Shown here in pieces: positions 1 through 11,002 of a stretch of 64,000 nucleotides of DNA. The stretch lies in NCBI GenBank assembly GCA_030549175.1, contig JAUKUA010000002.1, positions 2,604,001-2,668,000 of the forward strand, written 5' to 3'. Every line of letters starts with the position of its first letter. Position 1 is the first letter of the stretch. Under the pieces are notes generated by a model. It was not told where the DNA came from. It worked only from the letters and a program-made list of their open reading frames with translations, and made no database searches. The translations under genes were made by a program, and so were the position numbers. The stretch comes from Lasiosphaeris hirsuta (Eukaryota; Ascomycota; Sordariomycetes; Sordariales; Lasiosphaeriaceae).

Positions 1-2401
1 TAGGAACATAAGAATGCAAGTACAAATGCTGCTCTCTTTTCTCAAGATAGTGAACACGGTGCGACAGGATGAATACCTGGGTATGTGCTGGGCCATTGGA
101 GCCCGAATGCTCTTGGCGACGAGTATCAGTCGGTACAGATCGGCGGGTCGGGGAAGAAGAGGCTTCTCGGTAACACATACCCCATACCATGACTGGAACG
201 CGGCTTCGAGTCAAAGATTGTTCATCGCATCGATGTCATGGCTCTTCTTACGAAATGGCATGATTCTGCGGGTAGTTCATGTCCCATACCTGCTTTTTGG
301 TACAGTATCAGCGGCGTCTGTGGTGAGCGCTGACACCTCCGGCTCCGGAGGAAATCGACCGTGGTAGTTTGACTCCATGTTTGCTCACTTGAGCGGAGTT
401 AGGTACCTCTGCTCCGTTTGACCGTTAACAGGTTGCGAGAACTCGTCTCTGAACGGCCGTGTGGCGGAAGCGGCCACCAGTCTTGTGTCGCCACGAAGAA
501 CTTGGCGCAGATGAGTAGGTAACCATGTACTGCCCTCCTCGTTACCAGCAGTGGGATAAAGAGAGAATCAAGTTCGAGACCATGACTTTCCGTCTTTGGT
601 CGGGCCTAGATGAGCCGTCCCAGCGAAGTCATTAGATAATGGCTCTCGCCGGTCCCATATGGAGTGCTTTGTCAAGTCGAGTGTGAGAGGAGCCCATCGA
701 CGTGTATTGTGCTATGCACGCTGCAGAGATTGCAGGCATCTAATCTATCGGCAGGAGAGCGCGGATAGCGCAGGATCTGACGGTGGCACAATTCGGGTGC
801 GACTCGAACCAGGAATGGATGTTGTGTCAGGCCAGTGTCTAAGCTATATTAAGGCCAGGACTTGGACTGTGGATGAGAGCATCAAAACTCATATATGTGC
901 ACTCCAGCCCGATATAAAAGCCCCGACAAGGTCTTCGCAGTAAAAAAAAATAACGGCGTTCTGGCGTTTCGAATGGTATATTTGGTGTTGTAGAAGGTTT
1001 TACCTATATCCTACGAGGTACTTGGTTGCAGCTTTGAAGTCAACGCTAACAAACAAACTAGGGTTGAAATGTGGTTGGATACTTCAAATTGAGGTTCGCG
1101 CTATTTGCCCTCTCTCTTTGGCGATGACACTCTACTCAGGGATTTCCTAGAGCATGCCGTGTAACCATAGCGCAAACCGGCACGTGTGACGGATTTCACG
1201 TGTCGGATTTTGGGTCCGAGTGATTGATCATTCTGGGACGTCCAAACATGGGGAATCCTCTGTTGGCCTCTATCCTGGGGCCTGCGTAGGGAGAAAATAA
1301 TTGATGATCGGCTTCTGAATCAAGAAGAGCCGTTGAGGCATTCCGCAACTCCGCTGATATCCAATTGTTGGTCCGTGTTTGGAATTGATTTTGACAAGCA
1401 GCCTGTGAGGCAGATGTGGGTGACGACGAGTTGATTCGGGCTCCACATTCGTTGGATTCAACAGCCCGTGCGTCGGCCGTGCTTCTAATGAAGAATGCAC
1501 TTAGCCACATGGTGGCTTGGGCTTGAATCGGGAAAGGCGAGACAATATCATACCGTCCACGGCCTTGACGGGCTGCTGCCGGGCACTCTGCGAATCGCCG
1601 CACAGAGTGCGTTTTGTGCCCGTCCCGATATGAGACATCCAGGTGGTTGGTGGCTGTGTCGGGGTTTCAGTGAGGGCAGTGCTGGCTGCAGGCTTACTGA
1701 ACATTCCTGAAGCGCCACGACATGACGCATGCTCAAGGCAAACCGCCCAAGAAAAGCCCGAGGGAATAGAATCTGTGAGTTTGGGGGATGCGACCAGGTC
1801 ATAGGATACGGTCTAGTTATGGGAGACAGGAAGATGGATATCCGTAATTCCAGGAAAATGCCGCCCAGGGCCCAGCGCTGAGGGACCAAGCGTGTTTCAC
1901 CGCTGTAGGCTGCTGACCATTCGTTGTGGCAGGGGCACTGGATGAATGACGTACCTAAGGTATGTGCAACCTCGAAACGAGAAAAGCCCTTGCGTCATGC
2001 GTTGGGTGAATGAACCTTTTCCAATCAGCCTCTTGTAGATCCAAAGGCAAATGAGTGCCAGCCACATATAGCGGCCGTCTCGCTATCGGCCACGCCACCT
2101 GAGCGAACTTTGTTGCTTCTTCTTCGGATTCAGTTCGCGGTTTCGCAATCTATCCCTCTTTAACACACGATGCGGGAATAGCATGGCGCCTAACCTTGGG
2201 TGCCTACTGCCATCATTACATATCTGCACATCCCTTCGCTGCCGGCCATTTATTCTATTCTGACTCGGCGCATTCCTCACTCCTCCTGCTAGCATTCCCC
2301 GCCCTTGAAGTGATTGCCGGGTGTCCCTCCCATCCGCTCTTGTGCTTCAACTGCGTGCCCCGTTCCCGATCGCTGGGTCCGTACCTCGCCTGTCCACCGT
2401 G
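1..2401. other. intergenic region, no supported gene
   Basis: Several short open frames lie on both strands (for example 14-367 +, 659-943 + and 1196-1603 -), but none has recognisable domains, splice continuation or a convincing composition. The last 200-300 nt are the likely promoter and leader of the TVP38-type gene. I see no RNA gene or repeat. Confidence 0.5.
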
Positions 2402-3839
2402 ATGGAGCTCAAGTTACCACCAACCCTGCGATTCCTCAGTGGCAGCCGGTCGAAGGAGCCAGCTGGGGACACCGACACTGAACTGACATCGACAACATCG
2501 GCGACGATGGAAGCGGGAGGTCCAGCCCTGCAGGACACGGATTACCAGCCGGTGAATTGGAAGAGGCTATTTCTCGCGCCCAAGTATCTTGGTAGGTGGT
2601 GAATCTCGGTGGCCCGATCGAAGTGCACCTGGCGACCCGGGGATCCGGGACTGCCGCCTTGGCGCTGCAACCGTGGTAATAGTGGCGCTTGCTGACGTTG
2701 TTCAATATCCAGTATGGTGGATCATTCTTATCATCGTCATCATCCTTACCATCCTGATAACGATAAATCATGATCAAGTTGTCGCGGTATGCTCCCCGCG
2801 GCGATTGCGCAACCCCCGGGCAAATGGAGCGCATGCTGATGCCTTGTCATAGTATCTGAGGCCATTTTCCGAAAAAGTTCGCGGGCTTCCAGCTGGCTGG
2901 TTAATCCCCATCGCAATCCTCATTGTGATTTCCTTTCCTCCACTCTTCGGCCACGAAATTGTTGCGCTACTTTGTGGCGTAGTGTACGGACTTTGGATCG
3001 GATTTGGAATTGTGGCCGCCGGCACGTTCATTGGCGAGAGTACACAGCCTCGACAATCCCTAGTTCGTTGCCGAAGATGCTGACCTGGATACCTAGTTGG
3101 AACGTGGTTTGCATTTCAGTACCTCTTTCGGCGAAGGGGCGAGAAGCTTGAGCGGACGAACCTCAACTATGGCGCGCTGGCTCGTCTGACTCGCGATGGT
3201 GGTTTTTGGGTGAGTAGGATAGCCCGACTCCCCGACATTCTGTCGCTAATATGGCGCGCATGGCAGATCGTTCTCATCATCCGCTTTTCCGCCATCCCTT
3301 CCCATTTCTCCACAGCTGTCTTCTCGACTTGCGGCGTGAACTTCTGGTCCTTTGCCATCGCGACGCTCCTCACGCTGCCAAAGCAGATATTTCTCGTGTA
3401 TCTTGGCGTGCTGCTTCTTGAACCGAACCCCGACCACTCAGCGAAGAACATTGTGTTTGGAGTTGCCTTTGCAGTCACCATTTTCATGGCAGTATACATC
3501 TATTACAAGATGAGAGGTATCAAAAAGACGCTACTGGAGGAGCAGGCCACGCGCAATAGGAATCGATTAGTGGCGGAGCAGTTGAAGGAAAGCGAGATGG
3601 CCGCCCAGGTACCAAACGAACACCCGCACAGCCGAGACGAGCAGTGGTTGCTAGCGGAACAATCTCAGAGGGAGTATGATTATGATATCGTATCCCGCGA
3701 GGAAGAGGGTACCCAACTGGCGAGCCGCCAGGGGCAGTGGGGAGTAGATGAGCAGGTCCAGGGGGGACGTGGTCGGGAGGTTCCGGACACGACCTACACA
3801 GGACGGGAACCAGCACGGAATAATCCGTACCGGTCGTGA
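2402..3839 (+). CDS. TVP38: TVP38/TMEM64-type Golgi membrane protein (VTT domain)
   Basis: Five exons join in frame: 2402-2591, 2713-2786, 2853-3039, 3097-3209 and 3267-3839, giving 378 aa. All introns are GT-AG. Residues 1-63 are hydrophilic and cytosol-like, followed by a very hydrophobic helix at about 64-82. Next comes the VTT (SNARE-associated Golgi protein) region at about 100-260, recognisable by FPPLFGHEIV, a glycine-rich GLWIGFGIVAAGTFIGE segment, and RFSAIPSHFSTAVFS with TLPKQIFLVYLG. The C-terminal ~110 residues are charged and disordered. In yeast, Tvp38 is a Tlg2-vesicle Golgi membrane protein, and the wider DedA/VTT family includes lipid scramblases. The length suits fungal family members. 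I chose the start because it is the first ATG giving a full N-terminus; an upstream in-frame codon at 2321 would add 27 residues. Confidence 0.93.
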
Positions 3840-4165
3840 TTTGAATCTGGGTACGATATGGCAAGCATCACTTGGCGTGAGGATTTGGGCAGCATGACTG
3901 GCGACAGCACAGCAGGCGTTAGGATAAGGGCATGCATTTGTCTTCAACCTCCGAGTTAGGTTTAGCTCCAGCAACAGCATCGAAGCAATCGCCAAAATTA
4001 TTTTTCAAGTAATGATATTTAGATATGATTTACTAGCTTCGAGTTATTCTACCTGCTTTGCATCATGCAGCCCAAACTCCGGTGTTTAGATATGCACGAG
4101 TTGTTCGTTTACCCCAACCCTTGAAATCTCTGCCTCCCTTTTCTGGCGGGATGGGCATCTGAAGC
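3840..4165. other. short convergent intergenic region
   Basis: This is 326 nt between the stop codon of the TVP38-type gene (+) and that of the HD-domain gene (-). It must hold both 3' ends. I see no other gene. Confidence 0.6.
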
Positions 4166-5024
4166 TCATAGTCCAGAAAGAAGAAAATCAATCGGCGCCT
4201 TGCCCTCTACCTCATATCCCTCGACATACCGCTCTCCCCAAGGTTGCATCCACGTGTCTATTATTCCTCGTTAGCAAGCACAACCCTTCGAGATGAGACA
4301 AAGCAAGCTTACTGATAGTCGAGTCCGGCTTCGACTGACACAACCACACGATGGTGTCATTGAACCCATTCTTAAACCCCGTCTTTGGAAACTCGGCCAC
4401 GATAGCGGTATACTCAGCCTCGGTGACGCCCAGACCCGGGCCAAAGAAATCCATTTCGATCCCCTTGCTCACCACCTGCACCTCGAGCTCCTTGTAAAAA
4501 GCAATGCTCCTCTCGGTATGCAGCGCAATCGCGTCCCACACCAGCTGCACCCGCCGCTCCTCCCACGCCTGCCCATCCTCCTCCCGCCCGCGGATGAACC
4601 GGCGCGCCGCCACCGCCCCGTCGACCTCGAACCGCCGCTCGGCGCTGACAATCTCCGACCCCGGCGCCCGGTCCCACCCGAGGTCGTGCAGCAGCGCCGC
4701 CACGGCGAGCACCTCCTCGTCCACGGCCGACCGCAGCCCCGCGTCGTGCGAAGCAATCAGCGCTCCAAACAGCCATGACCGCATGATGTGCGCGTATACG
4801 AAGTCAGCCCCGTGCGCCCGCGCGTACGCCTGCGCTGCGCGCACCAGCGGTGTGTCGACCACCGAGACGCCGGCGAGGGTGCGTCGCGGGAGGGGCGGGC
4901 TGGGGACGGGGGCGGAGCGGAAGCTGAGAGGGTCGAGGGGGTCGTCATTGTTAGTGAGGGCGTGGTCGTGAGCCAGGGTGAGGGCTGGGAGGAGGAGGTT
5001 GAGGAGGTAGGTGAGGCCGACCAT
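4166..5024 (-). CDS. secreted HD-domain protein (cyanamide hydratase-like)
   Basis: Two exons, 5024-4313 and 4257-4166, are joined by a 55-nt GT-AG intron to give 267 aa. The first ~19 residues form a signal peptide (MVGLTYLLNLLLPALTLAHD). The HD metal-binding set is visible: His79 in VYAHIMRSW, the His113-Asp114 pair in LLHDLGWD, and His169 in IALHTERS. HD domains are metal-dependent phosphohydrolases. The fungal branch with this LLHDLGWD arrangement is usually annotated as urea hydro-lyase/cyanamide hydratase-like, but those are mostly cytosolic, so the signal peptide is notable. Without exon 2 the frame reads into the intron and adds a false C-terminus; with it the protein ends in FLLSGL. 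The substrate is unknown. The family call is firm and the activity is inferred. Confidence 0.87.
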
Positions 5025-6180
5025 TTTGGTGATGGGCTTGGGAGGCTGTCAGGGTGATGATATATTTATTGTATGGGTGCTTGATGTGCTTGGACTACTC
5101 GAAGTGATTTTTTTTTTTGGGGGCTCAAGTACGACAGCTGGCCACCGCTTTCATGCTGCTCGAAAACTATTTATCAGCTGGAACGGTGGGAGACTGTCTT
5201 TTATATAGAAGTGCTTGCGGCGGCGGCGGACGGACGTGCCCGGTGGAGGATTTGGTTGTCTCCGAGGGGTCTCGGGCCGAACTGGATCGGAGGTTGAGAT
5301 CGGGCACTCGTAGCCGGCGCCGGATCAACCCTTTTCGGTCCTCTTGGTCGCAGGAAAACAGGCGAAGAGCCGTTAGTGACAAATCAGACTTGCTGGAATA
5401 GGAAATGGTATTTTATATGGTTTAGCTGATTTTACTGTCTTCGCTCATAGATTTGGCCTTTTTTTCTTTGCCAAGACTCAGATCGCTTCAAAGATTGGAG
5501 CCCCTGACATCATAGCGCGAGATTTTGCCAAAACAACGAAATAGGGGGTCGCAGAGTGGTTTCTCAAAGAAACCGATAGCAATCGTAATTAACCGAGTGC
5601 AACAATTACCTTCTTGCTCAAGACAACACAGTTACTCTCACGAACTACTCGTCAAGGCATTCAACTTGGCGTGGCTTTGTTTGTCGGGATAGTGTCCAAA
5701 AGCTTCCCCCTGAAAATGCTAAGGCGCTCCACGGCAACCCCAATTCCCCCCTTCCCCGCACAAAAGATTCCATGACCACGCCATGAAGAGGTCGTGGTGG
5801 TGTCGGCAAGACGGGAGTTAAAGAAAGCGCCGGTGGGGCCGGTTGGAGGTCCCGTTGGGGGCTGCACGGTTCTGCATAGGCAAAATAAGTCCAAACGCAC
5901 AACCCCGGTCATGATCGTCCCATGGGTCCATCATGGGGAAGACGTTATAGATTGAAACGGAAAGCATGTCTGGGTGCGGGGGATCTTTCGATGGCGTGTG
6001 GGTGACCACAGCCGCGACTCCCTGCCGGATGTCTTCATCCACTGCCCAGTGCCCACTGCTCTTTGAGAAATACATGAACCCAACTCTTCAAAGGCTCTCG
6101 TGCATCTGCAATCCATGTCCCATTGAAGACTTGAAATAGCAAAAAACCACATCAAGCAATCAGTGTCACCACTGCCCAAG
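5025..6180. other. divergent promoter region
   Basis: This 1.16-kb stretch separates the divergently transcribed HD-domain (-) and flavoprotein monooxygenase (+) genes. It contains the minus-strand TATA box at 5198-5207, a T-rich tract near 5108 and no convincing coding sequence. Confidence 0.5.
5198..5207 (-). promoter_or_regulatory. TATA box upstream of the HD-domain gene
   Basis: TATATAAAAG reads on the minus strand about 175 nt upstream of the ATG at 5024. It is the only strong TATA-like element there. The position suits a fungal TATA box with a leader of roughly 140 nt. Confidence 0.45.
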
Positions 6181-7642
6181 ATGGCAGAACGCCCTTTCAA
6201 GAAGGCACGTTCTCACTCACACGCGCCCGCCCTTCCTCCCCCCCCTCCCCCCCACCTTCCCTCCCCAGCTCTGACCCCGTGCAGGTGATAATCGTCGGCG
6301 CCGGCCCGTCGGGGCTACTCCTGGGGCTGCTGCTCTCCAAGCACGGCATCCCGATCGAGATCCTCGAGGCGTCGGACCAGCTGGACCAGCAGCCGCGGGC
6401 GGCGCACTACGGGACGCCGGCGATCCCCGAGTTCTATCGCGCGGGGATCATCGACGCCATGCACGAGCGCGGCATGATCCTCGACACCATGTGCTGGCGC
6501 CGGCCCGACGACCCGCACGCCTACATCGCCGGCTTCGACGCGAGCCGGGTCCTGGCCGACGTCGACGGACAGGACCTGCGCACCCACTGCTACGTGCTGC
6601 AGGACCTGGACCAGCTCATGCTGGACGAGATCACGCAAAAGTACGGCGGCGAGGTCCGCTGGCGACACAAGGTGCTGAGCGTCGGTCAGGACGAGGGGGC
6701 GGCGTGGGCCGAGGTCGAGACGCCCGACGGCGTGGAGCGCGTCGAGGGGGACTACATTGTGGGATGCGACGGCGCGAATAGCCAGGTCCGGAGGAGCTTG
6801 TTTGGCAACGAGTTTCCGGGGTTTACCTGGGACAAGCAGATCATTGCGACTAATGTGGGTGCTGGCCGTGTCATGCGATGCTCGAGAAGGTGATGTGCTG
6901 ATGGAGTTCGACAGACGTATTACGACTTTGCGGGTAAATTCGGCTGGCATGATGCCAACTTCATCATCCACCCGGAGAACTTCTTCGTAAGCCTCCCTCT
7001 GTCATCCATCCCCAACCTCGCTCGCAGAGCGCTAATAGCTGCTCGTAGATGGCAGCCCGCATAACCAAAGACGGCCTCTACCGCATCACCTACGGCGAGA
7101 CCCCCGGCCTCACCCGCGAGCAGTACCTCGAGCGCCAGCCTGGGAAATTCGAGACGATCCTGCCCGGCCACCCCAAGCCCGACGGGTACAAGCTGATCAA
7201 CCTCTCGCCGTACAAGATGCACCAGCGGTGCGCGCCCAAGTTCCGCGTCGGGCGCGTGCTGCTGGCCGCCGACGCCGCACATCTGTGCAACCCGTGGGGC
7301 GGGCTAGGCATCACGGGCGGATTTGTCGACGTCGGTGGCCTGTACGACTGCCTCGCGGGCATCTGGGAGGGGAAGGCGGATGACGATATTTTGGAGCTGT
7401 ACAGCGAGAAGAGGATTGAGAAGTGGAAGACTATCATCGACCCTATTTCCCAGGAGAACTTTAGGCGCGTGTCGGATAAGGAGCCGGAGACAAGGTTTGA
7501 GAGGGATGAATTCATGAATCTGCTGAAGAAGGGAGAGACGGATGAGCCGTTCTTGAAGGACTTGCTGCTGGGGTTCATGGCAGTTCGATATGACTTTACA
7601 CAGCATTACAAGGATGCGCCTGCCAAGGTGGATGGGGCTTAG
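6181..7642 (+). CDS. FAD-dependent monooxygenase (group A, PHBH fold)
   Basis: Four exons give 419 aa: 6181-6204, 6285-6854, 6915-6986 and 7049-7642. The N-terminal dinucleotide-binding motif is VIIVGAGPSG (GxGxxG at about residues 13-18). The DG motif lies in YIVGCDGANSQVRR, and the FAD ribityl-binding GD-type motif in RVLLAADAAHLCNPWGGLG (Asp about 297). This order of motifs defines single-component, NAD(P)H-dependent aromatic or polyketide hydroxylases of the p-hydroxybenzoate hydroxylase fold. The first exon (MAERPFKK) requires a GC-AG intron, 6205-6284. The frame itself opens only at a GTG just before the Rossmann motif, so a short upstream exon is needed; the ATG at 6181 is in good context (AAGATGG). 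Introns 2 and 3 are GT-AG. It has no clustered biosynthetic neighbours, so the substrate cannot be inferred. Confidence 0.88.
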
Positions 7643-8096
7643 AGAGCCTATTCTGGAATCAAAGGACGTTTTGTGGCTGCTTAGAACATGTCTTGTAGCC
7701 GGTCACAGGCATCGCGGCAACACATTTAATCGCTATTGGGAACTCGCAAAGGTGCAATGAAAGTAATACGGCTTGACATACTGGATAGTATCGCAACTCT
7801 GATACGGTATTCAGTAAGATGTTCCGTCTTCATCCAGAAGCCCTCTGTAGTGATGGATGAAGCTCTTTAAGGCTTCAAACTATGAGGGGAAGGATGGGAA
7901 ATGCGCATGCGTAATGCGCATGGGAGAATATCGACAGAGGGTAGGGAAATGATATAGAGACGTTCTATGTGGCCGCAAATGCAATTCCCAAATCCCCAAA
8001 AACCGCCCCGAACCTGCTTGAAAAGCCCTGAAAAGACGCCAAAAACGCCTTCCAGGGGAGTATCAAAGAAATACGAGAGGTCCACGCTCCACACGC
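7643..8096. other. convergent 3' intergenic region
   Basis: This is 454 nt between the stops of the monooxygenase (+) and BTB (-) genes. I see no RNA gene, repeat or ORF of note. Confidence 0.5.
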
Positions 8097-9688
8097 TTAT
8101 CTGTCCTCAGCCTTGACTTTGGAGCTGAACTCGGGAGCCATGCGCCACAAGGGGACGTCCGAGTCCTTGTTCTTGGTGACGCAGTTGGCGCAGTAGGTGG
8201 CATGGCGGACGATGGCGTCGAAGGGGTTGAACATGGCCTTGCGGCTCCGGTTGTCGTCAAAGACGTCGTTGCAGTGGATGCAGCGGTCGGGGTGCTGCGA
8301 GCGGTGGTCGTGGTTGATCTTGGTGGCAATCTTGTTGATGCCGTTTGGCTTGGGGAGGTAGCCAGCGTCGCTCTTGCCCAGCATCAGCTTGAAGATGTCG
8401 TTGCCGAAGCGAGGGATTCTCGTGGCAACGTTCTGGAAACCGTGGTGGCTGAGGAGGCGATCTCGCCCGGCCCAGACGAAAGTAGCCAGCATTTCCTGGA
8501 TAATGGTCGGGTTCTCGGGCATTCTAGTCTCGGTGTAGGCCTTCCAGATGGCATGGAGGAGATCTTCCATGTAGTCGTCGGGGCTGGTGTCGGCTGAGAT
8601 GACACCAGCACGGCTGGATTTGATTATGTCGTAGCTGCAGAGCTCTTGGAGCTTGAGATCGCAAAGAAGGCCCATGAGATTCTGGGCGTCCTCCTGGAGC
8701 TGAGGCAATTCGAATCTATCGCCAAGGTTGTAAAGATCCGTATACATGGCGAAGGTGCCTTTCTCAAGGCCAAACGTGTTCATGTCGAGTTCTATGGGGG
8801 AGAATCGTCAGAAGGAGCCTTGTAAGGCAAGATATATGTCACTTACTGCCCGAGTAGATGAACTTGATCATGGTGTCAACATCTTCCTCCTTGTGGCCGT
8901 GCAGGTTCACGACGCCCGTTTGGCCCTCCTATCCGTGGATCAGCCCATGGCAATCGTGACCGACTTGGAGTGCTCTTGAAGACTAATGTGACATACCTCG
9001 TACTGGATCTGGAAGGCCTGGAAGAACCAGGTGGAGCGAGCGCACAGGATGGTCTTGTGAACTTTCCACTCCTTCTTGATGCAGATGATGGTGGCATCGG
9101 CAAACATGCCGCTCTCGAGAAGCCTGTAGTCGAGGGGGAAGAAGGCCCAGGTAGTTAGCGAAAAGCCCCAAGAAGAAATTGGAGAGGCCGTTGACAACAG
9201 TCGACATGTACTTACTCAAGGTCGCTCTCGGTGAAGCGGCGCGCGCCAGGCTCGCTGCCAGGCATGGTAGGCTTGCCATTGATCTTCTTGTGACCTTGGA
9301 CAGCGGCAGTGGGGGCCTGGGTCTCAGGCGAGGGCGAAGAAGCTGACGCGGCCTCGGCAGCGAGGGGCGACGAGAGAGGGGACGAGAGTGCCGGAGAAGT
9401 AGCAGCGGCTGCGGGAGAAGGAGTACCGGCTGCGAGAGACACGCCGCCTCGACCGACGCGACCACCGCGACCGCCGCGACCGCCTCGGCTGCCACGACCG
9501 CCACGGCTGACCGATCCACCACGGGCACCAACGGCGCCGGCGTTGCTGCTACCACGAGGAGCCATGGTTGCACGAGAGGTACGAGTACGGGGATAAATAA
9601 ACTCGTCAGATCCACTGCTATCCTCGGTCTTGATGTTGATGGAGTTAGTAATGCTGCCTTTTTTGAGTGCAGAAGGTTGGCGTGGCAT
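8097..9688 (-). CDS. BTB/POZ-domain protein with RGG-rich N-terminus
   Basis: Four exons give 458 aa: 9688-9216, 9123-8997, 8928-8847 and 8791-8097; all introns are GT-AG. Residues 1-155 are low complexity: a Ser/Asp-rich stretch, then RGG repeats (about residues 55-80), then an Ala/Ser/Pro-rich stretch. The BTB fold follows at about 160-235: MFADATIICIKKEWKVHKTI, LCARSTWFFQAFQIQYE, then GHKEEDVDTMIKFIYSGKLD. The remaining C-terminal region is helical and has a CIHC...CANC cysteine set that could bind zinc. BTB domains dimerise and often serve as Cullin-3 adaptors. Fungal BTB proteins of this size are common, but an RGG tract beside the domain is unusual. The target is unknown. Confidence 0.87.
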
Positions 9689-11002
9689 GGCTCAGATTAG
9701 GTAAGAGGGTGTCCTGGGATGCGGCCGAGGGAAAGTGGGAAGGAGGAAAGGCCTTGGAATCAAAGTGGGCACTGCTAAAAGAGCAAGTGGCCATCGGTTG
9801 CGATGCTGGTCTGTGTTTATTTGGGTCAGTGCGCGAGGCTATCCCAGTGGTGAATGAAGGTCCAGGCGAGGAAGACGGGGACGCATTCATGGAAAGCGGT
9901 GACCGGGTCCCAGAGTCCCCACCTTCGCTCGTTTATTGGACGTTTAGGCGTGTCTAGAGCAGGCCCAAGGCGTGGAGGGGAGGAGGAAGACTTTGTTACG
10001 GAAGAAAAAAAAATCGCTTGCCTTGGACAGCTCTCACCAACGGCGGGCTCTTTCTTGTTTGTAACGCCACATGTGACACTAGGTGCTGCCTCTCCTGGCT
10101 CCAATCTTTTTTTGACCAAGGTGTTTCGCCAAAGACAACACCCGCGGCCGCAGCCATGCTCTCACTCAACATGTCTTTTTTTCTGTGCCCAAGAGCATGG
10201 CTCTCGCATGTGATAAAAAGTGGGCGGGCGTAACTTTTCTTGAACAAGGTGTTATTATCTTCACAACCTCCTGTCTCAGATCTCAAAAGGCTTCCTTTCC
10301 CACTGATGAACTTTGGAGACATGCTGGACATTGCCTAGCCGTGCAATGAGCCAAAAAGAAAAACGGCGCCAATATGCCTTGTGATCATAAGATACCTTAG
10401 ACACCAAGGTAAGGCCAAGGAATGAACACCCTAGGCTGCGTAGTAGATGTTAAGCTGAAAGGGAGATGGCATTGTTGGACTTGTAGATCGGCATTGGTAA
10501 TGAAGAATCGGGCCTTAAGACTGTCAAACAGAGACATTGCATACAGGGCCAAGGCCGCATAAAGGTCTCACTTGGGTCTCTGGCCCATTGGAAGCTAGAT
10601 GCGTTACTAGGTAAACTAGCAATTACTCATCGGTAGCGAGAAGAACCGCAAAATACCGACCAAAGTAGTCAAATAATATTTCACCATGTACCTGCCTACT
10701 TTGCTCTCTGACCTCGCCTAGGTATTATTGCCTTATCCGTCCGCCTTTTGTTCCCATGCCATCCATTATCCTGCCCAGCAAATCCTGATAATACAAGTTT
10801 CATACAATTACTTTGACAAATGAACCAGGGTATCAAAAACGAAAAAAAAAAAACGAAAAAAAAAAGCAAAAAAAAAAAAGACCAACCCCAAGTGGTTCCC
10901 ATATTACCAACAAGCTCATATGATCGTCAAGAAATTCAAGATAATCCAGGCCTGCTCCATTTCTCTCTACACCTCATACTGAATGTTAGACCCTCGCTAA
11001 GC
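9689..11002. other. intergenic region
   Basis: This 1.3-kb stretch lies between the 5' end of the BTB gene and the 3' end of the 777-aa protein gene. It holds adenine-rich runs near 10843-10880, probably in the 3' region of the downstream minus-strand gene. Open frames here are short and unconvincing. Confidence 0.45.

Noticed and set aside
785..870. Possible minus-strand tRNA suggested by a GGTTCGAGTC-like B-box
   Set aside because: No acceptor, D or anticodon stems can be formed around it.
1196..1603. 135-codon minus-strand ORF in the first intergenic region
   Set aside because: No domain, and competing overlapping frames on both strands. No splice continuation was found.
4293..4971. Long plus-strand and minus-strand ORFs overlapping the HD-domain gene
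   Set aside because: They are GC-rich shadow frames. The HD motifs and splice-supported frame belong to the minus-strand gene.
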